Source of the DNA: Macrotrachela quadricornifera
Lineage: Eukaryota; Rotifera; Eurotatoria; Philodinida; Philodinidae
Direction: 5' to 3'
NCBI GenBank assembly: GCA_022393335.1
Contig: JAJEKB010020319.1
Location: 96,024-160,023 of the forward strand
DNA length: 64,000 nt
Shown piece after piece: positions 43,346-54,773 of this stretch. The translations under genes and the position numbers were made by a program. The notes beneath the pieces were generated by a model. That model searched no databases, was not told the DNA's origin, and saw only the letters and a program-made list of their open reading frames with translations. How positions within the stretch are numbered: the first letter of the stretch is position 1; each line of letters begins with the position of its first letter.

Positions 43346-44301
43346 TAATCGATGAAAAATAGAGAATATGGTTTAAATCGTGCCGTTTTAATCGATTTTT
43401 CATAAAAAAAAAAGGATTATGATCAGATTATTGTTTTTTCTTTTACATGGGGATTTTCTTCTCAATCTGAAGCATAATCATGAACAACAAATGACCACTT
43501 TGAATGAAGTCTCAAAGAAAGAAAAGAAGATTATGAAAGACCAACACAACGAAGCTGAAAACAGAATTTGAGGAAGTTGTATCCTTCGGTCGCTGTAGTT
43601 TTTTATGTTGGCAATTCAGTTATGGCAGATAGTTTGCATAATGTAGATAGAAGTGTTTTTGACAGTAGAATATCATTAAAGGTCATCCAATACCTATGTT
43701 GTTTCATAGAAACACATGATGAAACTATGACTTCATGAAGACTATTCGACTAAGGACCGAAATCTTAGAAATAATACAAACCAACTGTCTGTTCTCTAAC
43801 TACAGCTCCGTCTTCCCATCGACAGCAAATCGTTTACTTCGAAAATTAGTTGATTTCAAAAAAGTTTAAGGTCAATGAACTCTGTACCCTTCTTCTTTTT
43901 GGTAACGTCGCAAAATATAGAAAACAAAATCTAGAAAAAATAAACTTGGAAAATTTATTCATATATAGAAAAGTCATAAAGTCGTTGCGACTTAACGACT
44001 CTACATTTCTGAGGATGCTAGAAGTATTCGGAGGTTGCCACAAGCATGACTGAGCGTGCTGGAAGCGTGAGGGTGAGAATGGAGTGTATGGGTGTGGGAT
44101 TAGGAGGAAAAGCAACAGTGAGGGTACAGATGAATGTTGGTTGAGAAGAAGGACAGCTTCAGAAATGGTTCTAGCATTCTCAGGCCTGCAAAAAATAAGG
44201 TCAAGAATACTTCTAGTACCATCTGGGATGTTTCTTGCTTCATCAGAAATGTAGATTGATAGAGTGGTAGAGGCGTAACGGCTCAACGATTTGTACAGTA
44301 A
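43346..44301. other. intergenic with unassigned GC-richer patch
   Basis: No gene can be supported. A minus-strand frame (43846-44286) lies in a GC-richer patch but shows no family I can name with confidence; it could be a retroelement scrap. Confidence 0.3.
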
Positions 44302-44428
44302 TGGAATTTTTTTCTTTTAGATTTGTCTCTTTCTAAATTTTCTAGACTTTTTTCTTCTAGATTTTTTTCTTTCTAGATTCTTCTCTTTTTAGATTTTTTC
44401 GTTTCTAGATTTTTACTTTTTCAGATTT
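44302..44428. repeat. ttctagattttt tandem repeat
   Basis: About seven degenerate copies of a pyrimidine-rich 15-20 bp unit (tttcttctagattttt and variants). Confidence 0.75.
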
Positions 44429-46060
44429 TGCGACGTATTCTTCTTTCTGGCCACATAATGTTTTTCAAAACTTTAATGCAAATCTATTATTCTCATTTGT
44501 TGCAGCTGGTGGTTCGAATGCATATGGCTGAGTCCAAACAAATTTTATCGCATAATATCTCAACTTTGGTGGGACTCTGTAATTCTTTTGTTCTTGATTT
44601 TGCTCAATTGTACACTTCCCGACATTGTGTTCAAGTGATCCATTCTATCATTCACATTCCGACAACAGTTCTACACTATGGTCCACTTCCCAATTTTACA
44701 ACCTTTAATTTTGAAGACACATTAAGTTAGATCTATATAAAGCTTTTCTGGATGAATCATCATAAATCATATTTCTAAAATTCACCACCGCCTTTTTATA
44801 GCAGAAGAAATCGATTTTTATAGATTATATATACAATAGATTAATATTAATTAAACAAAATAACGCTTGTGTCTATGTGAAAAATAGGTCAAATTCCATG
44901 AAATATGAGAGTTTTAGAATAAACTTAACAAAATAAATGGTTTTCATGCGGCAAAAATTGATTTAAATCAATTGTTTGGTAGAAAATTAAAGTAATCGAT
45001 TAAAAAGGTATTAAATCCAAATTTAACGAATTTCTGAGACTGCGAAATTATACAATCAGTTTTGATCTGGTATTTTTATCAGTAGATTTTTCCACAAGGG
45101 TTAGTGTCATTTAGGTCGGTTCTCTTGACTTTTGTTTTGAAGCACTTACACAAGTGTTTTTTCTTTATCGCAGGTCAAATAACTCGTACAACGAAAGGTA
45201 CACGCCGACATTTACAAGAAATTATTTCTAGAATACACCTACTTCAAGCTGCTCTTGTACAACTTAGCAAATTGTCGTTGCACAATAGTTTTGCAAGATG
45301 TTTTATTAGGTCATTTTGGCTATTCAAAGCCTACACCAGATACTAACATTCGGGTTATGCACGAATCATCTACACTACATCCACTTCCATCAATTTTTTT
45401 CCAGAAGCTCGTATCAAGCACTATGATGATTTGTATATTGGAAATATAAGGATCTCAAAAAGTAATTATTCGCAAGAGAAAAAAAGCTGACAACAACAGT
45501 ATTATCTTCCACCTCAATAACATTAGTATCTTTGAACGTGTGTGCTCTATTTTTACTGTTAACAACAATTCACCACTGCTCTTTGGCGATTATCAATAAG
45601 CAGCAGAACCACTGCAGTGTGCCATTACATAAACCGACACTAATATTCATTATGAACTCATAAGATACGACAACAACACAAACAAAAACATTTGCCCTAA
45701 GAAGTCTTAGACCTCGTTGAAAAATGTATGTATTCCCAATTAACAAATGAAGTTTTCTATTATTTTCATTTTTTCACAATTTATTACAGTACTTAGACAA
45801 ACTAGCTCTATTGAGTTGAAAAAAAAGTAAAAGAGAACTTTGAAGAATGTTTATCTATATCTGAAGATGAACAAAAATCACAAGACTTTCTTAAGAATTT
45901 TCATTCAGATGCTCAAATTATTTATTCTTCTATCAACTTTTCGCAAGTCAGCTTCTGCAAAAATCGAAATGGTCTTATTATTGGATACGAAAACCCGATA
46001 AGCTTAATTAGATTTACATCCATTACTGACATCTTTTTCAAAATGAACCGATTGTAATCC
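44428..46060 (+). pseudogene. transposase-like gene relic in pieces
   Basis: Three readable blocks lie in order on the plus strand. First, 44428-44730 ending HSIIHIPTTVLHYGPLPNFT and then TFNFEDTLS. This resembles the HxxxHxP..GP......FPFE segment that recurs in transposon proteins of animals and in plant CACTA-associated proteins. Second, 45174-45320, TRTTKGTRRHLQEIISRIHL after a possible acceptor ..TTTATCGCAG. Third, about 45930-46050, a short block with SSINFSQVSFCKNRNG. Stops and shifts separate them. Superfamily placement is uncertain. Confidence 0.45.
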
Positions 46061-46142
46061 ATTATATTTTGAAATGACTTTGTGGTTTTTCACGAAATAA
46101 TTGACTTTAATTACGTTTTGTGCGATTCTTTTTACATAGGTA

Positions 46143-46859
46143 AGGAGACCTCCCCTTTCCTGCACTTTTGAAGAACGGCTTCTCAGAAAATTTTGAAACT
46201 TTGAGGAATAATAGATCTGGATGAGTACAGCAAAAGTTGTAATGGACTCAAAATTCCTAAATGCTTGCCTCTAGAAGATATTGGGGTCGCAAGGGCTACA
46301 AATGACCCCTATCATCGTTTCGCTTTCTCCGCCGCAGTACATTCAATCCTGCTAAAATCTTTTTTTGCAGATACTAAAGACACTTTTGAATATCTATTTT
46401 TTTTCAGTTTCTTTCTATCTCGTTCTTTTCGTATAAAAAGGCCAAAATACTGAGAGCATCCTAAAAACGCATGTTTTTTTTTTGAATAGTGCTTCTCTTG
46501 TAAAACCTGCTAAAACTCACCAATAAAATATTTTTCAAAACAAAAAAGAATAAGTACCCTAAAGTGTCTTTAGTATCCGTAACGAAATGCGACCTTGATT
46601 GGATATATTGTAACGGAGAAACCGAATCGATTCTGCAGATTTTTGATGAAAAAATTGGTTTCTAGAAAATCGTAAAATAGAAAAAATTTTTTTCTATACT
46701 CCTACGGCAATAGAAGAATCTTTTCAATTTTATTTTTGCTTTACAGCTATATTTGAGTTCTTAAGACGTCACCAGTAGATAGGAGGCATATAAAAGCATA
46801 TATATAAAGCAGAAAAAACAAAAAATAAAAATCTAGGCTTGGAAAAGAAGAGGTCCCCT
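46143..46859. mobile_element. TA-flanked MITE
   Basis: Ends AGGAGACCTCCCCTTTCC and the inverse of AGGGGACCTCTTCTTTTCC, flanked by TA on both sides (46141-46142, 46860-46861). A second inner inverted pair (gatactaaagacactttt near 46370 against agtgtctttagtatcc near 46563) extends the foldback. Non-coding. Confidence 0.75.
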
Positions 46860-47057
46860 TACATGAAAAATAAGATTTGTAGAACAAAAGATATTTTTGT
46901 TTTAATTCTATTTGCTTTTGAATTATATTTTAATTTCCATCAATTGAATACGTAAGCCATATAATCATTCTTTTTTTTCTAATTTGATAGAATACTTATC
47001 ATTCCCTTTCGTATTTAAATGAATATTTTTTTCAAATATTTTAGATAAAATAAAACG

Positions 47058-47528
47058 ATGCATGCTTCATGGCAATATATTCTCGTTGCTTCACTTCTTA
47101 CAGTAACTTATGGTCAATTTGAAACAAAAAATATTCGATCGATTTCTAGTGGACTTTCATTTGGAATGTGTTTTGGTTATTGTAAAAGTTCAATTAATAT
47201 AACATCAAATCCAAATGAATTAGTTGCGTCAAAAGAAGCAAATTTTGATCAAAAATCTTTTCCAACAATTCGGCAACAATTTTCTTTTTCATTAAACCAA
47301 TGGGAAGAACTTGTTTCTCTTCTTAATTTACAGACATTTACATCATTACCTGATACTATTGGATGTCCTGGTTGTGCTGATGGTGGAATTGAATGGATTC
47401 AAGTTGATTCAACAGATGGAACTAAACGAGTGACATTTGAAAGTAGACGTGCAGTCAAGGGAATTGAAGGACTCACTGAAAAATTACGACTGATGAGACA
47501 AGAATATCTTAATCAAATTAAAACCTAA
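47058..47528 (+). CDS. small secreted protein, function unknown
   Basis: A 156-residue intronless protein with an N-terminal signal peptide (MHASWQYILVASLLTVTYGQ). The mature part has two paired-Cys motifs, MCFGYC and GCPGC, and a C-terminal basic helix. The arrangement (CfGyC followed by beta strands, SFSLNQWEELVSLLN, then GIEWIQVDSTDGTKRVTFE) is reminiscent of small bacterial lipoprotein-type domains of the DUF6438 kind; this is only an impression. The coding composition is regular and the start codon follows a short AT-rich leader. It sits alone among transposon relics. Confidence 0.7.
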   Translation: MHASWQYILVASLLTVTYGQFETKNIRSISSGLSFGMCFGYCKSSINITSNPNELVASKEANFDQKSFPTIRQQFSFSLNQWEELVSLLNLQTFTSLPDTIGCPGCADGGIEWIQVDSTDGTKRVTFESRRAVKGIEGLTEKLRLMRQEYLNQIKT

Positions 47529-47698
47529 AGTTATTTTCTAAAAAAAATCAATCAATAAAATTTAACACATATAGCTCGATGTGAGCCACCGATGGCTTCA
47601 CGGCATATTCATCAGCAAAAATAACAAAAAAAACTTTCTTTTTCTTCTTTTTTCCTATGCAATGGATGCCATATATTTCCTCATCCACTGCGTCTCGT

Positions 47699-48290
47699 TC
47701 AGTACTCGAATGCTTTATTATTTTGAGTAATGTATCTCATTGAAAAAATCAAGACAAAAGTATTTGTTATAATCAATACAGAAGTTTTTATTCTCTTCAC
47801 TACTGTTGTACTTGCCTCTCTTGATTTGTGTTGCCTAATTTTCTCATAGCAGCCAGCACAACGTCTTTGTGATCGGCGAGTTTTCGTTTGGTCTGGCTTG
47901 TTGACTTTTGTTTCGGGCCAGGTTTCAGATTCTCGAACGATACACCAAGATCGCACAAGAGGTTTTCGAAACTGCAGAACGGTCATGTCGCCTGCGCCAT
48001 AGTTTTTCTTGTAAATAAGATAACTATTAACTACTGCAGTTCCAAGTATCAATTCAAATGTCATCTTTTTATACCAGTTTATAAATCGTCTGAGATATGT
48101 ATAATATGTCGATAGTCACTCTGACAAATCGCTATCGCTCATTTTTTATATTGTTTTCTCAAGTGCCCACTACAATTGCTGAATGTGGCAGCCTTGTGGA
48201 TATCATCAAAATATCTCCTTTATCTTCCCACTTGATTAACTTTATATCAAAACTGAATCGGGCTGAATGTGTTAAGACAATTTTTCTATC
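47699..48290 (-). pseudogene. piggyBac transposase relic, C-terminal half
   Basis: Reading leftward: a KLIKWEDKGDILMISTR block (about 48250-48190) typical of the piggyBac DDE domain, stops, then FELILGTAVVNSYLIYKKNY, then the Cys-rich C-terminal RRCAGCYEKIRQHKSREAS and VKRIKT, followed by a shifted ..FSMRYITQ.. where FCLxCFxxIH is expected. In-frame stops and shifts make it inactive. Confidence 0.75.
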
Positions 48291-48300
48291 TATATAATCA

Positions 48301-50598
48301 CATATAACGCTGTGTAAAAGTGTTCTATCATAAAAATTCGCTCAACGGTTCGCGGAAAACTTTCTATTAAACAGTTCATTTCTGTCAAAGTAATAGACTA
48401 AATTGAATAAAGTGTGTCATATATATTATATTCTATAAAACAATTTCGCCAAAGATGATCGTTTCTGTGGAGAGAACTTATATGAAAATCAAATCAATAC
48501 TATATGCTAGCGTCCTCTTTTCAAATCATCATTCGACTGAAGAATCTATCGAAGTCTAAACAAACAATGATATTTCCATATATACATATATAGATAGATG
48601 GTTATGGAAGTGTTTAAACCTAATGAACTAAACATTTATTAAAATAAGAAGACTCCATTGGTACAAATAAAAAAAAATCACATACGAAAGACAAAAAAAG
48701 GGCAAAACGTTAAGAACATTTTAATAGAAAGATGAATGTCCTCGTACTTGTGTCTTAATCCAATATTTATAAGAGTAGATAAAATATTCAAGAATGAGTC
48801 TTAACACTGATAAAATGACAGATAGTTTTTCTATTTATTCTGCCAATTCAGAATGATCGTGAAATGCAATTGCCAGTACGATAATATTCAGAGAATAAAT
48901 CGTTACTGGATGATATAGTTTTCCAAAGTACATTGCTCCTCTCCATAATGAACAAACATTGAGCATGGTGGAATGTAAAAAGATGACATTAGTTAATTTA
49001 CTACCATTGATAACCTTTTCTCACTTTTTAGATGTTAAATAAAAATAAATAAACAAATGTAAAATGCAGCAACCATTAAAAACATTCGAGAACGACGGTA
49101 GTAAACACTATAAAATAATAAAAGAAACAATGAATATTCGTTTTTTTCCAAAACTGATCATTTTTATTCTTTCATAAGCTAGGAAGCAGGCTTTAAACTT
49201 TATTCAGAAAATCTTTTTTCTAATTTAGTAATTTCGATTACCAACAACAGTTTAAATTGTTGGATTGAAAAAGCATTTGGATCACTTATTCAGACAAATT
49301 TATCTTTAATTGAGAATTTCAATTTCATTCTTAAGCGTTATATCATGGTTAATTACTCACCTGGAGTTCTACAATGATTTTATTTTGAAGAAAATTACAA
49401 CAATTATTTACTTATGAATTTTTCTTTGAGTTTTAAATTAATTGAATGAGTTTCTAGTCGAATGTAAATAACTTGTCAAATATTAAATACCACATTTTTT
49501 TAGTATGATATGATATTATGTTTTCTTATCTGGTCGTTAGTAAGCATGTATATAAGAATAAGAAATGGAAAATTTTTTTTTCTATAAATCTTGTCATCTA
49601 AGAAGAAAAGAAATTTATTGATAGAAATGACAAAGTTAATGGTTTACTTAATCGGCAAAGATATTAAGATTGTATAAGTCAACTGTTATTCATTGCTTTT
49701 TGTAATGTAATTCTCAAAAATGATACATTCATCTCTTTCTTTTGATGAGATTTTTTTAAACCATCATCGCCATCAAGAAAGAAGAGGATTTTTTTATTTT
49801 ATCAGATAGTTGAAAATAGAATATTTATGTATTTATGATTTTCTCTTATAGACATATTTCTACTATTGAATATTTTCATATATCTCCTAAAAATTTTTTA
49901 AAAATTTCGTTAAAAATGAAATAATAAAATCACTTCACATCTAATATTTTAAAATCTCATACATGTATCAAATAATTAGAGAAAATGAAAGAAGAAATTC
50001 ATTTATTTGGATTTTACAAATTAATTTATGATTAAAGTTTATAAGATAGATTTAAAATTTAATCATGTCAAGTTATCTTAATTTGAATATATTATCTTAC
50101 TTCTTATGTTCAAAAAATGCTCTTTTCATTATCTCTCTTGCTTGTTATCGATGACATCAAAATCTTTTTTCAATATTTTCTTCAGTATTATTTTCACGAA
50201 TTAATGAACGGCAAAACATTCTAAATAATTATCAGATATTAACTCCATATGAATTATAAGTTATAGCAAATAATGAAATTTTACTTTACTTCCATTTATA
50301 TATATATGTACTTATTCTCATATGTATAATCAGATAAGTATCGTCTTTTTTGAAAGAAAGGGAATATATTTCCATTTACTTTACAAAATCATTCTCAAAA
50401 ATTAAAGGTCTCTTCTATTTATGTTTTTATTCATATTTTCTTTGTCTTGAAAAACTCTTTATACTTTTTTTTGGAGATCGAATAAATTAATCTATGATTG
50501 TGTGAAATAAGAGATTTATACGTATCTTCGTATATCTGACTTTTCCGATAGACGAAAGGACGAGAAAATATTCAACACCAGTTAAAAGTATACGTGCT
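48301..50598. other. AT-rich stretch, no gene seen
   Basis: About 2.3 kb of very AT-rich DNA with no supported ORF, no clear foldback and no family resemblance. Confidence 0.45.
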
Positions 50599-51296
50599 AT
50601 GATTTATTGTTCATTTTACTTCTCTTTTCATACTTCTTCTTTTGATGATTTATTCATTATTTTCAACTTTTTATTTATAAAATCAGATAATCACAATTAT
50701 TATTGTAAAGATATTCTTTTCGTAAAAATTCGTAGAGTTATTGGAAGTCAATTAGTAGATGTACTTTTACATTTATTACCAGATTGGTTTTTCGTTTCTT
50801 TCTTTCTCATTGAACAAATCTTTCCAGATGATTAAACTGATCATTCAAATTGAAAAATTAAAGTAAACAATTCATCATCTATTTTTCGTTTATATAAGTG
50901 GTTATTTTAATTTATTAGCAAATTATTTTGATAATTTAACATATGATGTAATTATTGATGGAAGTTTTACTGTTAATCCATTAGTAAGTGTAACAGTATT
51001 ATTTAGAATAATGATTTATGAAATTTCTCATTAAATGAAAGATTTTGTAATTCTTCTTAAATCAGGTTTTTGATCGTTAACAAGTGACAAAAGCTCAAAT
51101 TATTACTGATTTACGTGGAATACCTGGAGGTTCAATAGCACTTTCTTATTCAAATTCAGTTCATAGTATGTCAATGTTATGGATTGAGAATTTTTCTCTA
51201 ATGAATTTTTACTTTTCACGTACTCGATGGGTTTTACCATTTACTATTGATATTTTTCTTTATGTTTCATTGGTGAAGACAGTACGTGATTATTAA
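50599..51296 (+). pseudogene. unassigned multi-exon gene relic
   Basis: Coding-like text is spread over three pieces: VDVLLHLLPDWFFVSFFLIE (to 50835), LLANYFDNLTYDVIIDGSFT then VNPL (about 50915-50982) ending at a strong donor GTAAGTG, and, after an acceptor ..TTAAATCAG (51065), VFDR-stop-QVTKAQIITDLRGIPGGSIA to 51296. A TAA sits inside the third piece and no uninterrupted path joins the first two. The family was not recognised; the hydrophobic first piece may be membrane-associated. Confidence 0.4.
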
Positions 51297-51489
51297 AAGA
51301 AAAATGATTTCTCATAAATATTTAGGATCTTTTTTTAAATTTTAGTTTTAATTTTCCTTTTTTATCTACATTCATTTCGACAATCACTTTGTGTACTTAG
51401 AGATCTTTATTATTCTTTATATTGAATGAAAAATTTTATTTAATTGATGTATTTTGATTTTCAAAATTATAAACTAACCCTTTCACAGT

Positions 51490-52250
51490 AATGGGTCCCG
51501 CCTCATTTTCAAAGGAAAGTAAAGAGAAAACACTCTTTTCTCTCATTTGTTGATAGCTGATCTGATGAATCTACATCTTGTTTTCATTTATTATAATTGA
51601 TGATAACTTGCGAGTTCATGATGGGTTCAGTTCCTTTATTCGCTTTTTTCTGTGTCCATCAATGCTGCTGAATGTGATGACTTTATGGATATCATTAAAA
51701 CGTCTCTTTTATCTTTCCATTTGACTAGGTTTAATACCATTACTGCTTCGAAGTCCATAAATATTACCATCCTCTAGCTTTTCTGAACCACCTCGTACTC
51801 TTATCCAGCCCTATTACTTCTTAATGTTCCAATAAGATAAGTATCATGGTGTAATAAACTTTCCGCAAGAGCCATACGTACAAAGAAGTTATCAACTACT
51901 ACAGCTCAATGATATTCCAAAAGACCATCAGTTCAATCAATTACGACAGATTGAGCGTGTCCACAACCAAACGTTAGATCCTGTTTATCAGTATAAATCA
52001 TAAAATTTCACGTGTATTCATTAGTAGTTGGTTTCCATTGAAGAGTTTTCGATCGTTTAATAAGTATCCGTGTTTGTACGTGTTGCTCTGCATATCGATA
52101 GGATTGATCGTACTATTTTTCGTATTTGTCGGTACTTCTTTCATCATTCCATACTGCTCCGATAAATCAGTATCTGATTCTGATTCGATTTCGCCCTAGA
52201 CTTGTGAATCCACATCATTATCTCGACTAGAATGGTGCAAACTATATGTA
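51490..52250 (-). pseudogene. piggyBac transposase relic, nearly full span
   Basis: From right to left on the minus strand: an acidic N-terminal SESDTDLSEQYGMMKEV part, a catalytic-core piece VVVDNFFVRMALAESLLHHD and TYLIGTLRSNRAG, then LVKWKDKRDVLMISI, then MNSQVIINYNK and VDSSDQLS. These are piggyBac landmarks in the right order, but with several stops and shifts. It shares the KWKDKRDV block with the relic at 47699-48290, so the two are separate insertions of related elements. Confidence 0.75.
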
Positions 52251-52633
52251 TGTATGGACAAATTGGAACAATCTCACATACCAGAGAGGAAAAGATAATG
52301 AGAAAAACCAATATAGTGTATTATATTGGAAAAGTTCTGATTATGAACTTTGGATTATAGAAAATTACGATTTCATTTTTTTCATCTAAAGTCCACGTGA
52401 TTGTTGATATTAGTGTAATCACAAGGTGAATACTTTTTTTCTCTATATACGTCCTATTATTCGCATCCTGTAATTTTTTTTTTGATCAATGGTATGAATA
52501 TTGCAAAGAAGAAACCATAAGGCATGACGAAGCGACTATTCGTATAAAACAAAGGACAAAAATACCAAACTAAACCCGTCATCGATTGTATTCTTACTCT
52601 ACTTTATCTAATTAGAACTGCATTTCTTCATTG

Positions 52634-53455
52634 ATGGCTTCTCTTCCTGCCGTTCTTCCACCATTAACCACAGCAGAGTACAAAGAAATTTATGAATTGA
52701 TTTTTAATCGTTATTATGGTCGCGAAAGCACACACGAATGTATGTTAAAATGTTTGTCTCACATAAAAACATCGAATCAAACCGGTCTTCATGTTCTGTT
52801 AGTCGGACCGGGTAGTGGAGAAGTCGAGCTGAACGTATTGAAAGACTGTCGAATAGCACACTTAACGGCAGTTGAACCTAGTTCCGAAATGGCTGACGCA
52901 TTAGAACCGAACTTACGTTCTTCTTCAGACTTTATAGGCGCGTGGAACATTCATCGAACAAAAATTGAATCTTATTTGATGGATAAGAACAATAATGACG
53001 GTCCTTTCGATATTATATTAGCGATAGATTCACTGTACTACGTGTCGTCTCGTGGTGATGTGCTTCGCCAGCTTCGATCTCTTCTTCGACCTACTATTGG
53101 TCGACTGATCGCTGTACACGTTGGAGACGAATGGGGTACGCTGGCACGCATTTATACTCCCTACTCACCCCATGTAGTCGGTGCGAGTGATATTGACCGA
53201 GACCTTCGTGATGCGAACATCTTATTCGATCGTTATTCCAACGAAACCACGTTTGATCTAATGGATGTTAAGGGAAACGACAAACTTGAATGGGCTATAG
53301 CTTCGTTTTTCCTAGGATTTAATACGGCTTCCAGCGACAACAGCTTAACAGCAGATATTATCACAGCTCTACTTAATATGGCTCAAATAACCAACGAAAA
53401 TCGATTATTGATGCCTTTGAGTGAGGACGTTTTCGTCATTCAACCAGTTAACTGA
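52634..53455 (+). CDS. SAM-dependent methyltransferase, histamine N-methyltransferase-like
   Basis: A 273-residue class I methyltransferase. SAM-binding motif I is VGPGSGE (57-63), the acidic strand-2 end is VEPS (80-83), and FDIILAIDSLYYV (125-137) gives motifs II/III. The order and the N-terminal YGRESTH-type segment recall the histamine N-methyltransferase group, which methylates small amines; the substrate is not proven. The start is the ATG at 52634; the upstream in-frame TTG is not used here. Base composition is clearly less AT-rich than the flanks. It has no introns and lies between a piggyBac relic and a foldback element, so recent acquisition or strong codon selection are both possible. 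Confidence 0.78.
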   Translation: MASLPAVLPPLTTAEYKEIYELIFNRYYGRESTHECMLKCLSHIKTSNQTGLHVLLVGPGSGEVELNVLKDCRIAHLTAVEPSSEMADALEPNLRSSSDFIGAWNIHRTKIESYLMDKNNNDGPFDIILAIDSLYYVSSRGDVLRQLRSLLRPTIGRLIAVHVGDEWGTLARIYTPYSPHVVGASDIDRDLRDANILFDRYSNETTFDLMDVKGNDKLEWAIASFFLGFNTASSDNSLTADIITALLNMAQITNENRLLMPLSEDVFVIQPVN

Positions 53456-53649
53456 AATCTGCGACGTTTATATTTAAAGATACTCCTTAGCTTTGATTTT
53501 TTTCTTGAACACGACTACCATTAATACATTACTGGAAGATTTCTTCTTGTTCCGTATTGTTCCATTAATCGACTTTTTTCATCCAATAAATAATCTTTTT
53601 TTCAGAGTTGGAAAGCTCTGACCCTTCCCAGCTCTGACTTCAACTTTCT

Positions 53650-54124
53650 GTTCTTCCCAGCTAAAATGGCCAAAATTTGAAAACTTTACATTTCAGTCAA
53701 GAAAGATCGTATAGACTTGAAATTTTTAGCACTCTAAGCTCACAAACACTACTGATCAGTCTGAAAACTCAAAATTGTTTAGCTATTTCATTCTTGACTT
53801 ACAGGATTTTGTTTATCATTTAAAAACATACCGCTTATTATAATCAATATACTTACTCTCAAGACTTTTCGTTCATTTGCAAACAAAGATTGTTAAACAA
53901 TGCCATGTATTTCCCGTCACCAAATTTCAATTACTATTTAACAAAGGATGGAAATAACAAGCAGAACTGCTGTAAGTTAAGAATAAAGTAACTAAACAAT
54001 CTAGAGTTTTCAAATTGATCAGCAATACTTATGAACTTGTAGTGCTAAAAATTTCAAGCGTATACGATCTTTCATGACTGAATTGTAAGGTTTTCAAATT
54101 TTGACCATTTTATCTGGGAAGAAC
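53650..54124. mobile_element. foldback MITE upstream of GPCR 2
   Basis: Arms of about 155 bases (from gttcttcccagctaaaatgg at 53650 and the inverse ending at 54124) match at about 85%. No coding capacity; no definite target duplication. The 3' arm ends about 220 bases before the duplicated block of GPCR 2, and no counterpart was noticed beside GPCR 1. Confidence 0.75.
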
Positions 54125-54773
54125 AAGAAATAGCCGTGAGCACAAATCCTTTAAGACTTTTTACTATTTCAATGCCCTCTATTAAACAGCCTGTGAATGA
54201 AGAGAATCGGCGTTGGACACCTCGATCGGTCTCTGATATACAGCAATTGCCATTACGATCACCCTTATATTCAAATTCTGACTTATATAACAAACGAATT
54301 AGCGTGATATCATCCTTTCAAGTGACATTCAAACATATTTTATCGACACTGATAAATAATAGACAAACCTCTTTGGAAAATCGTGATACGTGATCATGAT
54401 ATTCTCTTCATCAAAATAAGGTTGAAGATAATATTAATCGATTCGAAACTAAAGTGAAAGAAAAATAATCATTTCTCGTTAGTTCTTTCTAGATTATACT
54501 AAATTACTGGTTATAAATGATGATGATTAATTACCTATTTTTCATCCGAATTTATCAATGTTAAAATATGCTTAACGTTTTCTTGACAGATGTATAGATT
54601 ATCTAAGTAGGATGAAGTAATGACGTACAATGTTGACAGTTCATTTTATCTTAAAGGTTTAATACTAATAATGAACAGAGAAGATCAATATAAATGACGT
54701 ACTATAATAGTCAGTGAAAGAAGATATAAATATTCAGAATTCTAAGACAAAGTTACGAAAAAAAAACGCGACA

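Noticed and set aside
43846..44286. 146-residue minus-strand ORF as a LINE endonuclease fragment
   Set aside because: A phrase like TRSILDLIFCRPENA is faintly reminiscent, but no second motif or splice support was found.
52631..52633. TTG upstream of the methyltransferase as start codon
   Set aside because: Eukaryotic translation normally uses ATG, and the next codon is an ATG giving the expected N-terminus.
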